Positions 9,535-18,700 of a stretch of DNA of 35,207 nucleotides are shown here, one piece after another. The DNA lies in NCBI GenBank assembly GCA_023807065.1, contig JAJJLU010003725.1, positions 1-35,207 of the forward strand, in the 5' to 3' direction. The stretch's first letter is position 1. Every line of letters begins with the position of its first letter. Made by a program: the position numbers and the translations under genes. The notes under the pieces were generated by a model. That model did not search any database, was not told the origin of the DNA, and was given only the letters and a program-made list of their open reading frames with translations. The DNA comes from Isotricha intestinalis (Eukaryota; Ciliophora; Litostomatea; Vestibuliferida; Isotrichidae).

Positions 9535-9960
9535 ATGTATCAGTGTAGATTTAATAAAGATCATAAATATACAAATGAAAGAAGACAATTAATACATGAA
9601 AAATGTTGTAAAGATAAAAAGAATTCAAATAAAAAAATATGTCCTTATAATCCAATTCATATATTTGATGTTTCTTTAATTGAAAGACATATTTTAGGAT
9701 GTCCAACAAGATTAAAATTAGAGAAAGAAAATAAAAGAATTGAAGATGAAATGATAGAAAATTTAAAAATAAGGGAAATCAATTCTATTGAATTTTTAAA
9801 AAACGATGAAAATTTTGATAAAAATTATCGTTGGGATTCTCCTTTTATTATTCAAGAAAATAAAGGAAATAAACAAAATGAAACAAATGAAAATGAAAAT
9901 GAAAATTTAAAGAAAAGATTTGGAGATGAAGATAAAGTATTTCAATCATCTTATATTTAA
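9535..9960 (+). CDS. Tandem CHHC zinc-finger protein (GTSF1/U11-48K type)
   Basis: A 141-residue protein with two CHHC zinc fingers at the N-terminus. Finger 1 uses C4, H10, H21 and C25; finger 2 uses C36, H42, H52 and C56. The CPYNPIH start and H-x3-C end of finger 2 match the family well. CHHC fingers bind RNA and occur singly in U11-48K and TRM13, and in tandem in GTSF1/Asterix, a Piwi-pathway cofactor. The tandem arrangement and small size point to the GTSF1 group. The rest (60-141) is a charged helix and an acidic tail without domains. No Piwi or splicing gene lies nearby to support one role. Confidence 0.85.
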   Translation: MYQCRFNKDHKYTNERRQLIHEKCCKDKKNSNKKICPYNPIHIFDVSLIERHILGCPTRLKLEKENKRIEDEMIENLKIREINSIEFLKNDENFDKNYRWDSPFIIQENKGNKQNETNENENENLKKRFGDEDKVFQSSYI

Positions 9961-10081
9961 ATAATATAATAAGCAATTAACATTTTTAATGAATTTTAAA
10001 ATAATATATTTTTCCTTTTAGAATAAACTAATGAATATTTTATATAACTATCAATAAAAAAAAATACAAAAAAAAATATAA

Positions 10082-12004
10082 ATGGATATAGAACAAGAAG
10101 AAATAGAAAATATAGATAAACCTGAAAAAAAAAAATTAACTTTTCATTCTCCGTTAATTCCCTTATTAGAAAATACAATAAAGCAAAATCCAATAAAAGA
10201 ATTAAAAAAATTGAGTGAAGAACTAATAAAATTTAATGAATATAAAGAAGAAATAGCAACAACAATAACAAATCCAGATAAATTAAAAAAACTTCAAGAA
10301 ACATTTAAATTTAAATTATTAAGTAAATTAGAAAATTTAGTAATAGATGCTTTAAATATGAGAGTTAAAGAAAATAAAAATGAAAGAATAAAAAAAATAT
10401 ATGACTGGTATAATGATAAATATGATTATTTTCTTCAATTAAAAGAAATGAAAGAAAGAACAACACAAGATATAAATCAAATTGAATTAGAAGAACCTAA
10501 AAAAGAAGAACATTATTTAACTTTAAAAGAAATAAATGAACATAGAAGTGATATTAAAGGTTATGAAAATGCATCAAAAAGATTAAAAAATTTTAATAGG
10601 AAAAATATTGAAAATAAAGCTACTAAAGAAATTAAATTTGCTTTTAAAGACGGTGTTAATTTAAATTATTATTATAAAGAAAATGGTTTTAATAATACGT
10701 TAACTTCTTTTAAAGAAAATATTTCTGCTTCTTCAACTTATTATGATACTTTTTATAAAAAAAATAAAATTGAAATTAATACTGGAAGTGATTGGTTTAG
10801 AAGAACTGGATTAGATTTTAGTAAAGAACAAAAATCTTCTTATTCTTTTATAAGACCTAAATATGAATATAATTTTCTTAGTGTTGAAAAAGATATTAAT
10901 ATTGAAAAAAATAAATTAATTAAAGAAAAAAGAAATGAAGAAGAAAGAATTAAAGCTATGAAAGAATTTGCTTTTAGAAAAAGCTTTTATAATTCTAATG
11001 TTAATCAAAAAAATGAAATGAAAGAATTGTTAAATTTATATAAAGTTATTTTTAAAGAAAAAAAAGAAGAAGAAGTATTAAGAATAAAAGAAGAAGAAGA
11101 ATTAAGAATAAAAGAAGAAGAAGAATTAAGAATAAAAGAAGAAGAAGAAAGAAAAAAAAAAGAAGAAGAAGAAAAGAAAAAAAAAGAAGAAGAAGAAAAG
11201 AAAACTATAAATTATAAAAAAAGAGAATCTGAAGAAGAAGAAGAGGATAAAGAAGAAGAAAAAGAAGAAGAAAAAAATATAAATGTATTAGAAGAAATAA
11301 AAGTATTAAAACCAAAAATAGATTTAAATAATATTAAATATATAGGACCAGTTTCAAATGAAAAAGAAACAAAGAATAAAATGCGACAAACATTGAATAA
11401 TAATGAAATAAATGAAAAAGTCTTTTCAATAAATATAAAAATAAAACAAGTAGAATTAAAAAAAAAAACAATAGATTCAAAAATAAAATATAAAATAGAA
11501 AAAGATTTAGAAATGAAAGAAAATGAACAAAATAATATTAAAAATAAAAAGGAATTTCCTTTACAAAGTGATATTGCTTCTTTTAGAGATTTTACTAATA
11601 GAACTTCTTATTTAAGGAAAATAAATACTAAATTAAATGATATTAATAATATTGATGTTCCTAAGAATAATTATTTTCAACATTTTAATCCTTTAAGTTA
11701 TTTTGATAATAAAAATTATACTTCTTTTAGAAAAGAAGAAAGATTTAATAGTGAAGATAAAGAAGAAAAAAATATTTTATTAAAAACTTTTTCTAATTTT
11801 AAAAATGATTTTTTAAGTATGAGAAGAACAATTAGTAATCTTCATGAACAACAAATGAGAAATTCTAAATTATATTCAAGAGGAGGAAAAAGATTAAGAA
11901 TTAAATTAGATGAACTTATTAATACTCCTAGAATTAATGTTAATTATCCTATGATTTATCTTCCTAATCCTGGAAATAGTTTATTAAATAGTATTAATCA
12001 GTAA
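10082..12004 (+). CDS. Large charged coiled-coil protein, unknown
   Basis: I do not recognise this 640-residue protein. Residues 1-150 are a charged helical region. A middle block (about 185-275), containing FKDGVNLNYYYK and GSDWFRRTGLDFSK, looks folded and lower in charge. Then comes a strongly helical Glu/Lys region (about 285-400) with three perfect RIKEEEEL units, followed by KKKEEEE units and an acidic run. The C-terminal part (about 480-640) is less repetitive, with SFRDFTNRTSYLRK and RGGKRLRIKL segments. There is no membrane segment or known catalytic motif. A cytoskeletal or ciliary structural role is conceivable because such proteins are common there, but nothing proves it. Confidence 0.8.
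   Translation: MDIEQEEIENIDKPEKKKLTFHSPLIPLLENTIKQNPIKELKKLSEELIKFNEYKEEIATTITNPDKLKKLQETFKFKLLSKLENLVIDALNMRVKENKNERIKKIYDWYNDKYDYFLQLKEMKERTTQDINQIELEEPKKEEHYLTLKEINEHRSDIKGYENASKRLKNFNRKNIENKATKEIKFAFKDGVNLNYYYKENGFNNTLTSFKENISASSTYYDTFYKKNKIEINTGSDWFRRTGLDFSKEQKSSYSFIRPKYEYNFLSVEKDINIEKNKLIKEKRNEEERIKAMKEFAFRKSFYNSNVNQKNEMKELLNLYKVIFKEKKEEEVLRIKEEEELRIKEEEELRIKEEEERKKKEEEEKKKKEEEEKKTINYKKRESEEEEEDKEEEKEEEKNINVLEEIKVLKPKIDLNNIKYIGPVSNEKETKNKMRQTLNNNEINEKVFSINIKIKQVELKKKTIDSKIKYKIEKDLEMKENEQNNIKNKKEFPLQSDIASFRDFTNRTSYLRKINTKLNDINNIDVPKNNYFQHFNPLSYFDNKNYTSFRKEERFNSEDKEEKNILLKTFSNFKNDFLSMRRTISNLHEQQMRNSKLYSRGGKRLRIKLDELINTPRINVNYPMIYLPNPGNSLLNSINQ
11078..11149 (+). repeat. Three tandem 24-bp coding repeats
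   Basis: Three consecutive 24-bp units start at 11078, 11102 and 11126, each encoding L-R-I-K-E-E-E-E in frame. They are followed by degenerate Lys/Glu units up to about 11205. Unit length is a multiple of three, so copy number can change without breaking the gene. Confidence 0.85.
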
Positions 12005-12477
12005 TTTGTTTTAATAATGATTAATTTAGTATTTTTAAATGATATAATAGATTAATTAATTAATCAGTTTTTTTTTGTTTTTTTAAAAATTCTTTAAAAA
12101 TAAATAGCAATAATTATTTTTAAATTGATTTAATGGTTATAAATATTTTTTATTTTATAAATTTCATCTTTTTATTTTCAATATAAATATTATTAGTGTT
12201 TTAAGTGATTTAATATGTTTGGTTTTAAAAAAAATGAAAAAATACAATTTAAAAAAACAATATATGATTCAAACAAAAAGACAATAAAATAATTTACAAA
12301 TAATTAAATGATGTAAAAAGGAATATTAATAAAGAATATAAATATATATAAATTCAATATTAAATTTCAAAAATAAATAAATTTAATAAACTTAAAAAAA
12401 AAAATGATAAACCATAAACAATAAAATCTAAAATATTTTCTTATAATTATATAATTTATAGATAAAAATAAAATAAT
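12005..12477. other. Convergent intergenic stretch
   Basis: This separates the convergent coiled-coil and Myb genes. It contains a minimal 25-codon frame at 12215-12292 (plus) starting MFGFKKNEK. That frame has no recognisable relative and is probably chance or a remnant. Otherwise there are only A/T runs. Confidence 0.5.
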
Positions 12478-13644
12478 TCATCCGTTATAATTAAATCTGT
12501 TATCTCCATAAAATTGATTTACCTGAATAGGATTTTGAAAATAATTAAAATTATTATAATTATTAAACAAACCATTTAATATATTAGGATATAATTGTTC
12601 TAAATTAGGATTAATTATATTTTGTTGATAATTTAAATTAATTTGTTTTTGTTTCTCATTATCGATAGTAGAATTATCAGAATTTGATTTTCCACTTAAA
12701 TCAGTGCTTTGATTATAACTTTCATTAAACAATGTTTTCATTGAATTATATATATCTCTTTCTAAATTTTGTTGTTGTGGAAAAATAAAATTTGGATCTA
12801 TATAACTTAAAGGATTTAAAATAAAATTTGTATCAAAGAATAAAAATAATTTAGTTAAATCCATTGGATCATTTGAATCTAAACAATAATTTATAAAATT
12901 TTCTATTTGAATCATTTTCATTGGTTCTATTCCAAAATTATTTATTCCATTTGTGTTTCTATACATCTGAGTATAATCTATTTTATTTTCATATCTTTTT
13001 TTTCCTAACAATGAATTCATTTGATTATTTTCATTTTGATTTATATATTTTTCATTTTTTGGAATTTTACATATTTTAAATATTTTTTCTTTATTTTTAC
13101 TGTTATAAATTTCTTTATCAGAAAAAGAATTATCTTTAAAATTCATACTTTCAATTCCATCATAAACTCTTTCGGTTAAAGAAAAATAATTTCCATTTGA
13201 ATTTTTAAATATATATAAAATCATTTTTTCAACTTTATCCATATCAACTTTTGAATAATTTAAATTTTTAACAAAATTTTCAATTAATTCATTATCAATT
13301 ATATTATCTTTTGAATTAGAATTTTTTCCAAAATCAAAAGAATTATATTTTTTATTTAACTTAATTAAATATTTTTGAGCATGAGATCTAATTTGTGCAC
13401 TTGATCTTGTTTTCACATATTTTTTCACTTTTTTCCAATTATTTCCAAATAATAAACAACCTTTAATAAATCTAATATGTTCTTCATGATTCCATCTTCC
13501 ATTTAAATTTTCTTCTTTTTCTTCACTTAAATTTAAGGAATTATTTGAATCTCGGTCATCCAATAAATTATGAAGCGGATGAATTGTATTATATAACACT
13601 AAATCTTCTTGGTTATATTCTTCTTTTGAAGCAGGATTTTCCAT
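12478..13644 (-). CDS. SHAQKYF-class single-Myb transcription factor
   Basis: A 388-residue protein with one Myb/SANT repeat at residues 49-97. It starts GRWNHEEH, has tryptophans at 51 and 70, and ends in the third-helix signature SHAQKYL (87-93). This signature defines the SHAQKYF subclass, known from plants, Dictyostelium and several protists as sequence-specific DNA-binding factors. The rest is Asn/Gln-rich and poorly structured, apart from a segment around 125-165 and one around 225-285 that may fold. The gene ends in TGA, direct evidence that TGA terminates translation here. Targets are unknown. Confidence 0.88.
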   Translation of the reverse strand: MENPASKEEYNQEDLVLYNTIHPLHNLLDDRDSNNSLNLSEEKEENLNGRWNHEEHIRFIKGCLLFGNNWKKVKKYVKTRSSAQIRSHAQKYLIKLNKKYNSFDFGKNSNSKDNIIDNELIENFVKNLNYSKVDMDKVEKMILYIFKNSNGNYFSLTERVYDGIESMNFKDNSFSDKEIYNSKNKEKIFKICKIPKNEKYINQNENNQMNSLLGKKRYENKIDYTQMYRNTNGINNFGIEPMKMIQIENFINYCLDSNDPMDLTKLFLFFDTNFILNPLSYIDPNFIFPQQQNLERDIYNSMKTLFNESYNQSTDLSGKSNSDNSTIDNEKQKQINLNYQQNIINPNLEQLYPNILNGLFNNYNNFNYFQNPIQVNQFYGDNRFNYNG

Positions 13645-14501
13645 TAAAAAAAAATAATTTTTATTATTTTATATAGAATCATATCTTCAAATAATGATAA
13701 TTTTTAAGATATATTATTTGATATTTATTTTATTTTGATATGTTTATTATTTAAATAATATAATTTTTATTTTATAAATAATTCTAAAAAAAAAGAAAAA
13801 TTTTTTATTATAAGAGTTCAAAATTAAAATATTATAATCAACATCAAAAAATTAAATATTTCCCCTTATTATTTATAATTTCATTTTTACATTTGATTTG
13901 TTTTAAATTTTCTAAAAAAGGAAGTTTATTTTCATTAATTTCTGATTTTTTGTTGGAAACAGAATATTAATTAAAAATTGACATATTATCATTACTTTTA
14001 ATAATAGAACAATTTATGATATAAATACTTAATTAATTCATTTCAAATTAAATATCAATATTTTTTAACAATTTAAACCCCATTATTTTCTTATATGATT
14101 CTTAAATTTTTTCCATTAAATGTTGAATTAATATTTATATATTATATAATCTAATAATTAGGATATTTAATATTATCTTCGGTGTTGTTCCGTAAAATTA
14201 TAAAGATTTTTATTTATGAAAGGACAAATCAACATAAATTTTTAATATAATCATATAATCATTAAAATATATGTTGACTTTCCAATTATACACTTTAAAA
14301 AATTTGATTTTAGAAACTAAATATTACGTATAACTAAATAATATAGAGTTTTTGATAATCAAAACCTGTTTCATTGAATATATGAACTTTTTCTTTTACT
14401 TCTAATATATCCAATCATTTTTTAATTATTGAATAAAAAAATATTAATTAATTTTTAATGTTTTAAATAAAAAATAAAATTAAAGAAAAGAATAAATAAA
14501 A
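13645..14501. other. Long intergenic stretch, possible worn-out gene
   Basis: No intact frame is present in this 857-bp gap. On the minus strand, 14340-14417 reads without stops and has coding-like codons. The region from about 14160 to 14250 is slightly richer in G+C than its surroundings. Neither could be matched to a family. It contains upstream sequence for the Myb gene and the 3' end of the methyltransferase. Confidence 0.4.
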
Positions 14502-15245
14502 TTATTCAGTCGATTTAAAAAATTTAAAAACTGCAAGTCTTTCATTACTGGCTTTTCTTTTCATTAAAATTTCAAAATCAAAATTAATATCTTTTTTAAT
14601 TTGCTTAATAATTTTTAAATATTCATTTTCTTTAGAAAGTAATAAATAAATAATAGAATTTTCATTAATGTGATATTTCAATTGATCAATGAATTTAAAT
14701 ATAGTTTCACTTCCTTTTTTTCCTCCAGCCCAAGAAGCATAAATATCTTTTTTTTCTAAAGCTCTTTTATATTCCTCTTCATCAGTTGTGACATAAGGAG
14801 GATTAAATATTATAATATCAAATTTATCTTCTTTTTCAAAAGATGAAAATAAATCACTTTCAATAAAATAGACATTATCATTAAGATTATAATTTTTAAT
14901 TAATTTTTCTGTTAAATTTAAAGCATATTTATTTATATCTATACAATAATGATTTTTTAATTTTATATTTTCTTTTTTTAAAATATCTAAAAAACAAATT
15001 GAAATTAATCCATTTCCACATCCTAATTCAATTGATTTTATTGGATTTATAAATTTATTTTTATTTTTTTCTGAAGATATATCAAAAGTAATAGAATCAA
15101 TTAATAAAAATGTATCTTCTTCTGGTTCATAAACATTAATAAAATCCTTTGATAAATCATAATAATCATAAAAAATAGGAAGAGATTGTTTAATATTATT
15201 ATCATATTTTGATTCTGTGTTTTCCCATGAAAAATTATCTTCCAT
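14502..15245 (-). CDS. N6AMT1: HemK2/MTQ2-type protein glutamine methyltransferase
   Basis: A 247-residue class I SAM-dependent methyltransferase. The order of motifs is that of N6AMT1/HEMK2/Mtq2: YEPEEDTFLLID (39-50), SAM motif ELGCGNG (73-79), the acidic CIDIN after strand 2 (101-105), and the catalytic NPPY (148-151), typical of glutamine and adenine N-methylation. SWAGGKKGSE follows at 171-180. In yeast and animals this enzyme, with Trm112, methylates the GGQ glutamine of release factor eRF1 in the cytosol. The Trm112 partner is not in the window. The length is close to the family's 210-230. A bacterial-type PrmC would have an extra N-terminal domain, absent here. Confidence 0.93.
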   Translation of the reverse strand: MEDNFSWENTESKYDNNIKQSLPIFYDYYDLSKDFINVYEPEEDTFLLIDSITFDISSEKNKNKFINPIKSIELGCGNGLISICFLDILKKENIKLKNHYCIDINKYALNLTEKLIKNYNLNDNVYFIESDLFSSFEKEDKFDIIIFNPPYVTTDEEEYKRALEKKDIYASWAGGKKGSETIFKFIDQLKYHINENSIIYLLLSKENEYLKIIKQIKKDINFDFEILMKRKASNERLAVFKFFKSTE

Positions 15246-15360
15246 TTAAATTGTTCTATATATTTTTTCTTCCATATAATTTTTTATATATAAACATTTA
15301 AAATAAATATTATTCATATTATAACAAGTTATTATTTATATTATAACAATTTTATATATA

Positions 15361-16134
15361 TTAAAAATTTTTATTTTTTGAAAATAGATTATTTAATAAT
15401 CGATATTTTAAATTTGCTTTATCATAAATATTTTTTTCTGATTTTCGATAACAATTAATTCTCTTAGAAACACTTCTATATTCATTTCTAATAGAATCTA
15501 AACTATCTAAAATAGTTTGAGCACTAAAACAACTATTTAAATTTTTACTAAATGAATTATTAGAATAAGAAATAGATTGATCTCTTATCGAAATATTATT
15601 GATTTTTTCTAAACTTGATTCTGATAAACCAGAAAAATTAATTGGATTAACTTTTTTTCTTAATTTACTTATACACTTTTTTTTAGGAAAAATTAAAGGA
15701 AGATTAATACAATTTTTCCTTTTTTCAATAAGATAATAATCATTAGGTTTATTAAAAGTATTTTCTTGATGAAGATTAAAAAATGGAGAATGAACTAATA
15801 AACTTAATTTTCTTAATTTAGTTTTATTTCCTACTTTTTTTTCAATTGATTGAAAATCTTCATCTGACCTTCCATTAAAGGCTTTTATTCCATAAGTATT
15901 TTTCATTTCTTCTCCAATTTTTTTTTCAATTTTTAATTCTTTTAAAAAATAATGTTCATCAGATTCGTTTTTTTCTAATTGAAATTTTAATCTTTCAATT
16001 AAAGAATTTTCTGGTTTTTTTTTTTTTAATAATTTCTTCTGTTCTTTATATTTTTCTACTATTTTCTGAAATTGAGGAGAAAGTTTTATTTTTTCTAAAT
16101 TTAAAATTCTTAGTTTTGGCTTTAAAATTTTCAT
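15361..16134 (-). CDS. Basic protein of unknown function
   Basis: I do not recognise this 257-residue protein. It is very rich in Lys, with basic clusters near residues 33-40 (KKLLKKKK), 150-166 and 218-234. A helical segment spans about 15-75, and a Ser/Asn-rich stretch follows near 165-210. No domain, signal or membrane helix is seen. Its start codon is only 25 bp from the stop of the TPR gene on the same strand. The two may therefore share a transcript or use extremely short UTRs. Confidence 0.68.
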   Translation of the reverse strand: MKILKPKLRILNLEKIKLSPQFQKIVEKYKEQKKLLKKKKPENSLIERLKFQLEKNESDEHYFLKELKIEKKIGEEMKNTYGIKAFNGRSDEDFQSIEKKVGNKTKLRKLSLLVHSPFFNLHQENTFNKPNDYYLIEKRKNCINLPLIFPKKKCISKLRKKVNPINFSGLSESSLEKINNISIRDQSISYSNNSFSKNLNSCFSAQTILDSLDSIRNEYRSVSKRINCYRKSEKNIYDKANLKYRLLNNLFSKNKNF

Positions 16135-16159
16135 TTATTAAAATTTATTTTTTAAAAAT

Positions 16160-17458
16160 TTAATCATATGACAAATTATCATTATATTTACCATTCTTAT
16201 TTATTAAATTAGTTTTTTTTTTATTTATATTTTTAAAAAAAAATTCCTTAGTTTTAGGTTTAAAAGTTTTAATTTGGAAATTATTTTTTAATAAATTCTG
16301 TTCTGGAGAAAGAGTTTTCTTATTTTTTGCATTGTAATAATTTTTATCTTTACTTGTGTTTTTAGAATTTTTTTGCTTAGTAATAATTGCAGAAGAAGGA
16401 AAACATTTAACATTACTATGACTAAATATACTTAAATCATTATTTAAACTTATATCCATAAAATTATTTCTTTCTCTTGTTGGAACAATTGATATTGAAG
16501 ATAATTCTAATGTATCATTTTCATTGTTTGGATTTAATAAATTATTTGATAAGTTAAATGATGAATAGTATTTATTTCTTAAAAAATAATTCATTGAGGT
16601 TTCTATATTTAAATCGTAATTTTTAATTGAAATATTTGGATTTTTATTAAATGTAAATACATTCTTTTTTCGTTTAAATTTATTCACTGCTCTTAATATT
16701 ATATAAAATTCTTTAAAGCCATTTATAAAAGAAGAATAATTTATTAATTGTTTTGGCTGGTAATAATCCATTTCTGGTAAAATCATAAAAAATAATTTTG
16801 ATAAATTTTCTCTTTTTATTCCTTCTTTAAGTAAACATTTTGTATCTTTTAAATCTATATTATTTGACAATGAAATGTCATTTTCATATTTTTTAAAGTA
16901 TTTTTCACTTTCTTTTTTATTATTTTTCTTTTTATAATCATTTGATATTTCTAAATAAACTTGACTTCTTATATATAATAAAACTGTATTTTGTGGAAAT
17001 TCTAAAAAATAATTTGAAATTTTATTCAAAATATTTTCTCTTTTTTTTTCATGTGAATTAATATATAAAAATATTATATCAAGTAAATAATATAAATAAT
17101 TTAAATGATTTAAATGAGAAATCTTTTGAAAAATATATAAACTATCAAAAGCATCATCAATCATATTCAAAGAGAATTCTAAAATACTTTTATAAATAAT
17201 TAAACAAGGAATATTTTTAACAATTAATAAAGCTTTATTTAAATTTTCAAGAGCTAAATGATAATCTCCTAAAACATCCCAACAAATTGCAATTCTTACT
17301 AAAATTTCATGAATTTGAATTTTATATTTTCTATCAAGATAATTAAATAATTCATAAGCTCTTGAATAATTAGTTAATGCTTCTACCACATTGTTTTCTT
17401 GTGAAAATTGCTCATTTGCTTGAGTAATTAATTTATCAATTTTGTTTTGGATGTTCAT
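16160..17458 (-). CDS. TPR-repeat protein
   Basis: A 432-residue protein. Its N-terminal half is helical, with TPR-like pairs: about 9-40 (with EALTNYSRAYELF) and 50-82 (with LGDYHLALENLNKALLI). The second carries the usual Gly-Tyr and Ala positions. More helices reach about residue 190. The second half (250-432) is Asn/Ser/Lys-rich and probably disordered, apart from a conserved-looking segment around 225-262. TPRs bind other proteins; the partner is unknown. It resembles loosely the N-terminal TPR of p67phox-like proteins, but no SH3, PB1 or activation domain is present. It is 70 bp from a divergent gene and 25 bp upstream of another. Confidence 0.72.
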   Translation of the reverse strand: MNIQNKIDKLITQANEQFSQENNVVEALTNYSRAYELFNYLDRKYKIQIHEILVRIAICWDVLGDYHLALENLNKALLIVKNIPCLIIYKSILEFSLNMIDDAFDSLYIFQKISHLNHLNYLYYLLDIIFLYINSHEKKRENILNKISNYFLEFPQNTVLLYIRSQVYLEISNDYKKKNNKKESEKYFKKYENDISLSNNIDLKDTKCLLKEGIKRENLSKLFFMILPEMDYYQPKQLINYSSFINGFKEFYIILRAVNKFKRKKNVFTFNKNPNISIKNYDLNIETSMNYFLRNKYYSSFNLSNNLLNPNNENDTLELSSISIVPTRERNNFMDISLNNDLSIFSHSNVKCFPSSAIITKQKNSKNTSKDKNYYNAKNKKTLSPEQNLLKNNFQIKTFKPKTKEFFFKNINKKKTNLINKNGKYNDNLSYD

Positions 17459-17528
17459 TATTTTAAATTAATTTATATATTTTTTAATTATATTACTTTA
17501 TTTTTCCTTTTAGTTAAATTTAAAATTA
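17459..17528. promoter_or_regulatory. Short divergent promoter region
   Basis: Seventy bp separate the TPR gene (minus) from the tail-anchored protein gene (plus). It is A+T-rich with no recognised element. Confidence 0.35.
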
Positions 17529-18200
17529 ATGAATGATATAAATAAAAATATTAACATTAAAAATTCTTTTAATAATAAAAAGAAGGAAAACATTGAAGAA
17601 CATATTAATGAAATTTTTGATAGAATAAATTCAAAATTTGGAACAACAACAACAGAAGATAATTTAAATTATGAAAGAGAAAATAATGTTAATAATAATC
17701 TTATATCGAATAAAATTAAATCAGAAACTTTTTCTTTAAGTGATATTAAAAGTTCATTTTCTTCAAGTAATGATAATAAAAAAACTAAGAATGAAGAAAA
17801 TTCAATAAATTTAGAATCTATAATAAATGTTGAAATTTCTAATAATATTAATGAAAAATTAAAGGAAAATGAAATTGTTCCTTCAATTAAAAATAAATTT
17901 AAAATCAATGAAAATTTAAAAAAAAAACCAATCAAAGAAGAAAATGTTAATAATGTTTCATCTATTAATAAAAATGATATGAGCAATAATAATATTTTGG
18001 GAAAAGAAAATGAAGGAAAAATTAAAAGCTATTTAAATCTTATAAATGAAATAAAAGAGAAAGAAAAAGGAAAAGAAAAAAAGTTAAAAAAGCGTTTAAA
18101 GAGAATAATGCGTATAAAAAATATGTGTTTAGCTATAATTCTAATTATAATATTATTACTATTTATTTTACAAATATATATGTTAATCAATTTTTTTTAA
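17529..18200 (+). CDS. Probable tail-anchored membrane protein
   Basis: A 223-residue protein with no recognisable domain in its charged, Asn/Lys/Glu-rich first 175 residues. It ends in one strongly hydrophobic helix (about 199-222: LAIILIIILLLFILQIYMLI) with almost nothing after it, preceded by a dense basic patch (KKLKKRLKRIMRIKN). This is the layout of a tail-anchored protein inserted after translation, with the bulk facing the cytosol. SNAREs share this layout, but I cannot trace the central-layer residue of a SNARE motif. The target membrane is unknown. Confidence 0.7.
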   Translation: MNDINKNINIKNSFNNKKKENIEEHINEIFDRINSKFGTTTTEDNLNYERENNVNNNLISNKIKSETFSLSDIKSSFSSSNDNKKTKNEENSINLESIINVEISNNINEKLKENEIVPSIKNKFKINENLKKKPIKEENVNNVSSINKNDMSNNNILGKENEGKIKSYLNLINEIKEKEKGKEKKLKKRLKRIMRIKNMCLAIILIIILLLFILQIYMLINFF

Positions 18201-18700
18201 ATATATATTTTTTTATTTTATTAAAAATAAAACTAACTAATTATTAAATAAACAATTCAGACAATCAAGATAATTAATATTTCTTTGATTTGATTGACTT
18301 TATTTTGTTGTTTAACTTTAAAAGCAGAATTCCATTAATGGAAATCAGAATCTTTCTATTATTAAATATTGTACCATTTCTTTAATTTTTTCTTCCAAAA
18401 ACCTAAAGATTATTCTTTAATGAATGAAAAATTTAAATAAATTGTTAAAAGTATAAAAAATATAAAATACATTAATTTTTGTATTGAATGTATTATAAAT
18501 AATAATTTTATTAAAGCCACTTTTTCCACAAATGATTCTATTTTTTGTTAATACCACAATTTTTTTTGAAAAAATTTTAATTTTTAATTAAGTTAATCAA
18601 TAAATTATAAAATATATAATGAAGAAAATTATACAAATAGAAAAATCAAAATAAATACACATTTAATAACTTTTACTAAAACAATTATATAAAAAAGCTC
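18201..18700. other. Convergent intergenic stretch
   Basis: This 500-bp gap lies between the convergent tail-anchored and kinase genes. It is A+T-rich. Nothing resembling a gene, RNA or repeat stands out. Confidence 0.55.

Noticed and set aside
14150..14260. Possible U6 or U6atac-like snRNA: a minus-strand GGAACAACACCGAAGATAATA and a plus-strand TATGAAAGGAC
   Set aside because: Only short pieces resemble snRNA. The ACAGAGA box, the AGC triad and the rest of the conserved core are absent.
16160..17458. NADPH-oxidase activator (p67phox-like) identity for the TPR protein
   Set aside because: Only loose N-terminal TPR similarity; no further domains and no oxidase gene nearby.
17529..18200. SNARE identity for the tail-anchored protein
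   Set aside because: The C-terminal anchor fits, but no heptad SNARE motif with a central Arg or Gln could be traced.
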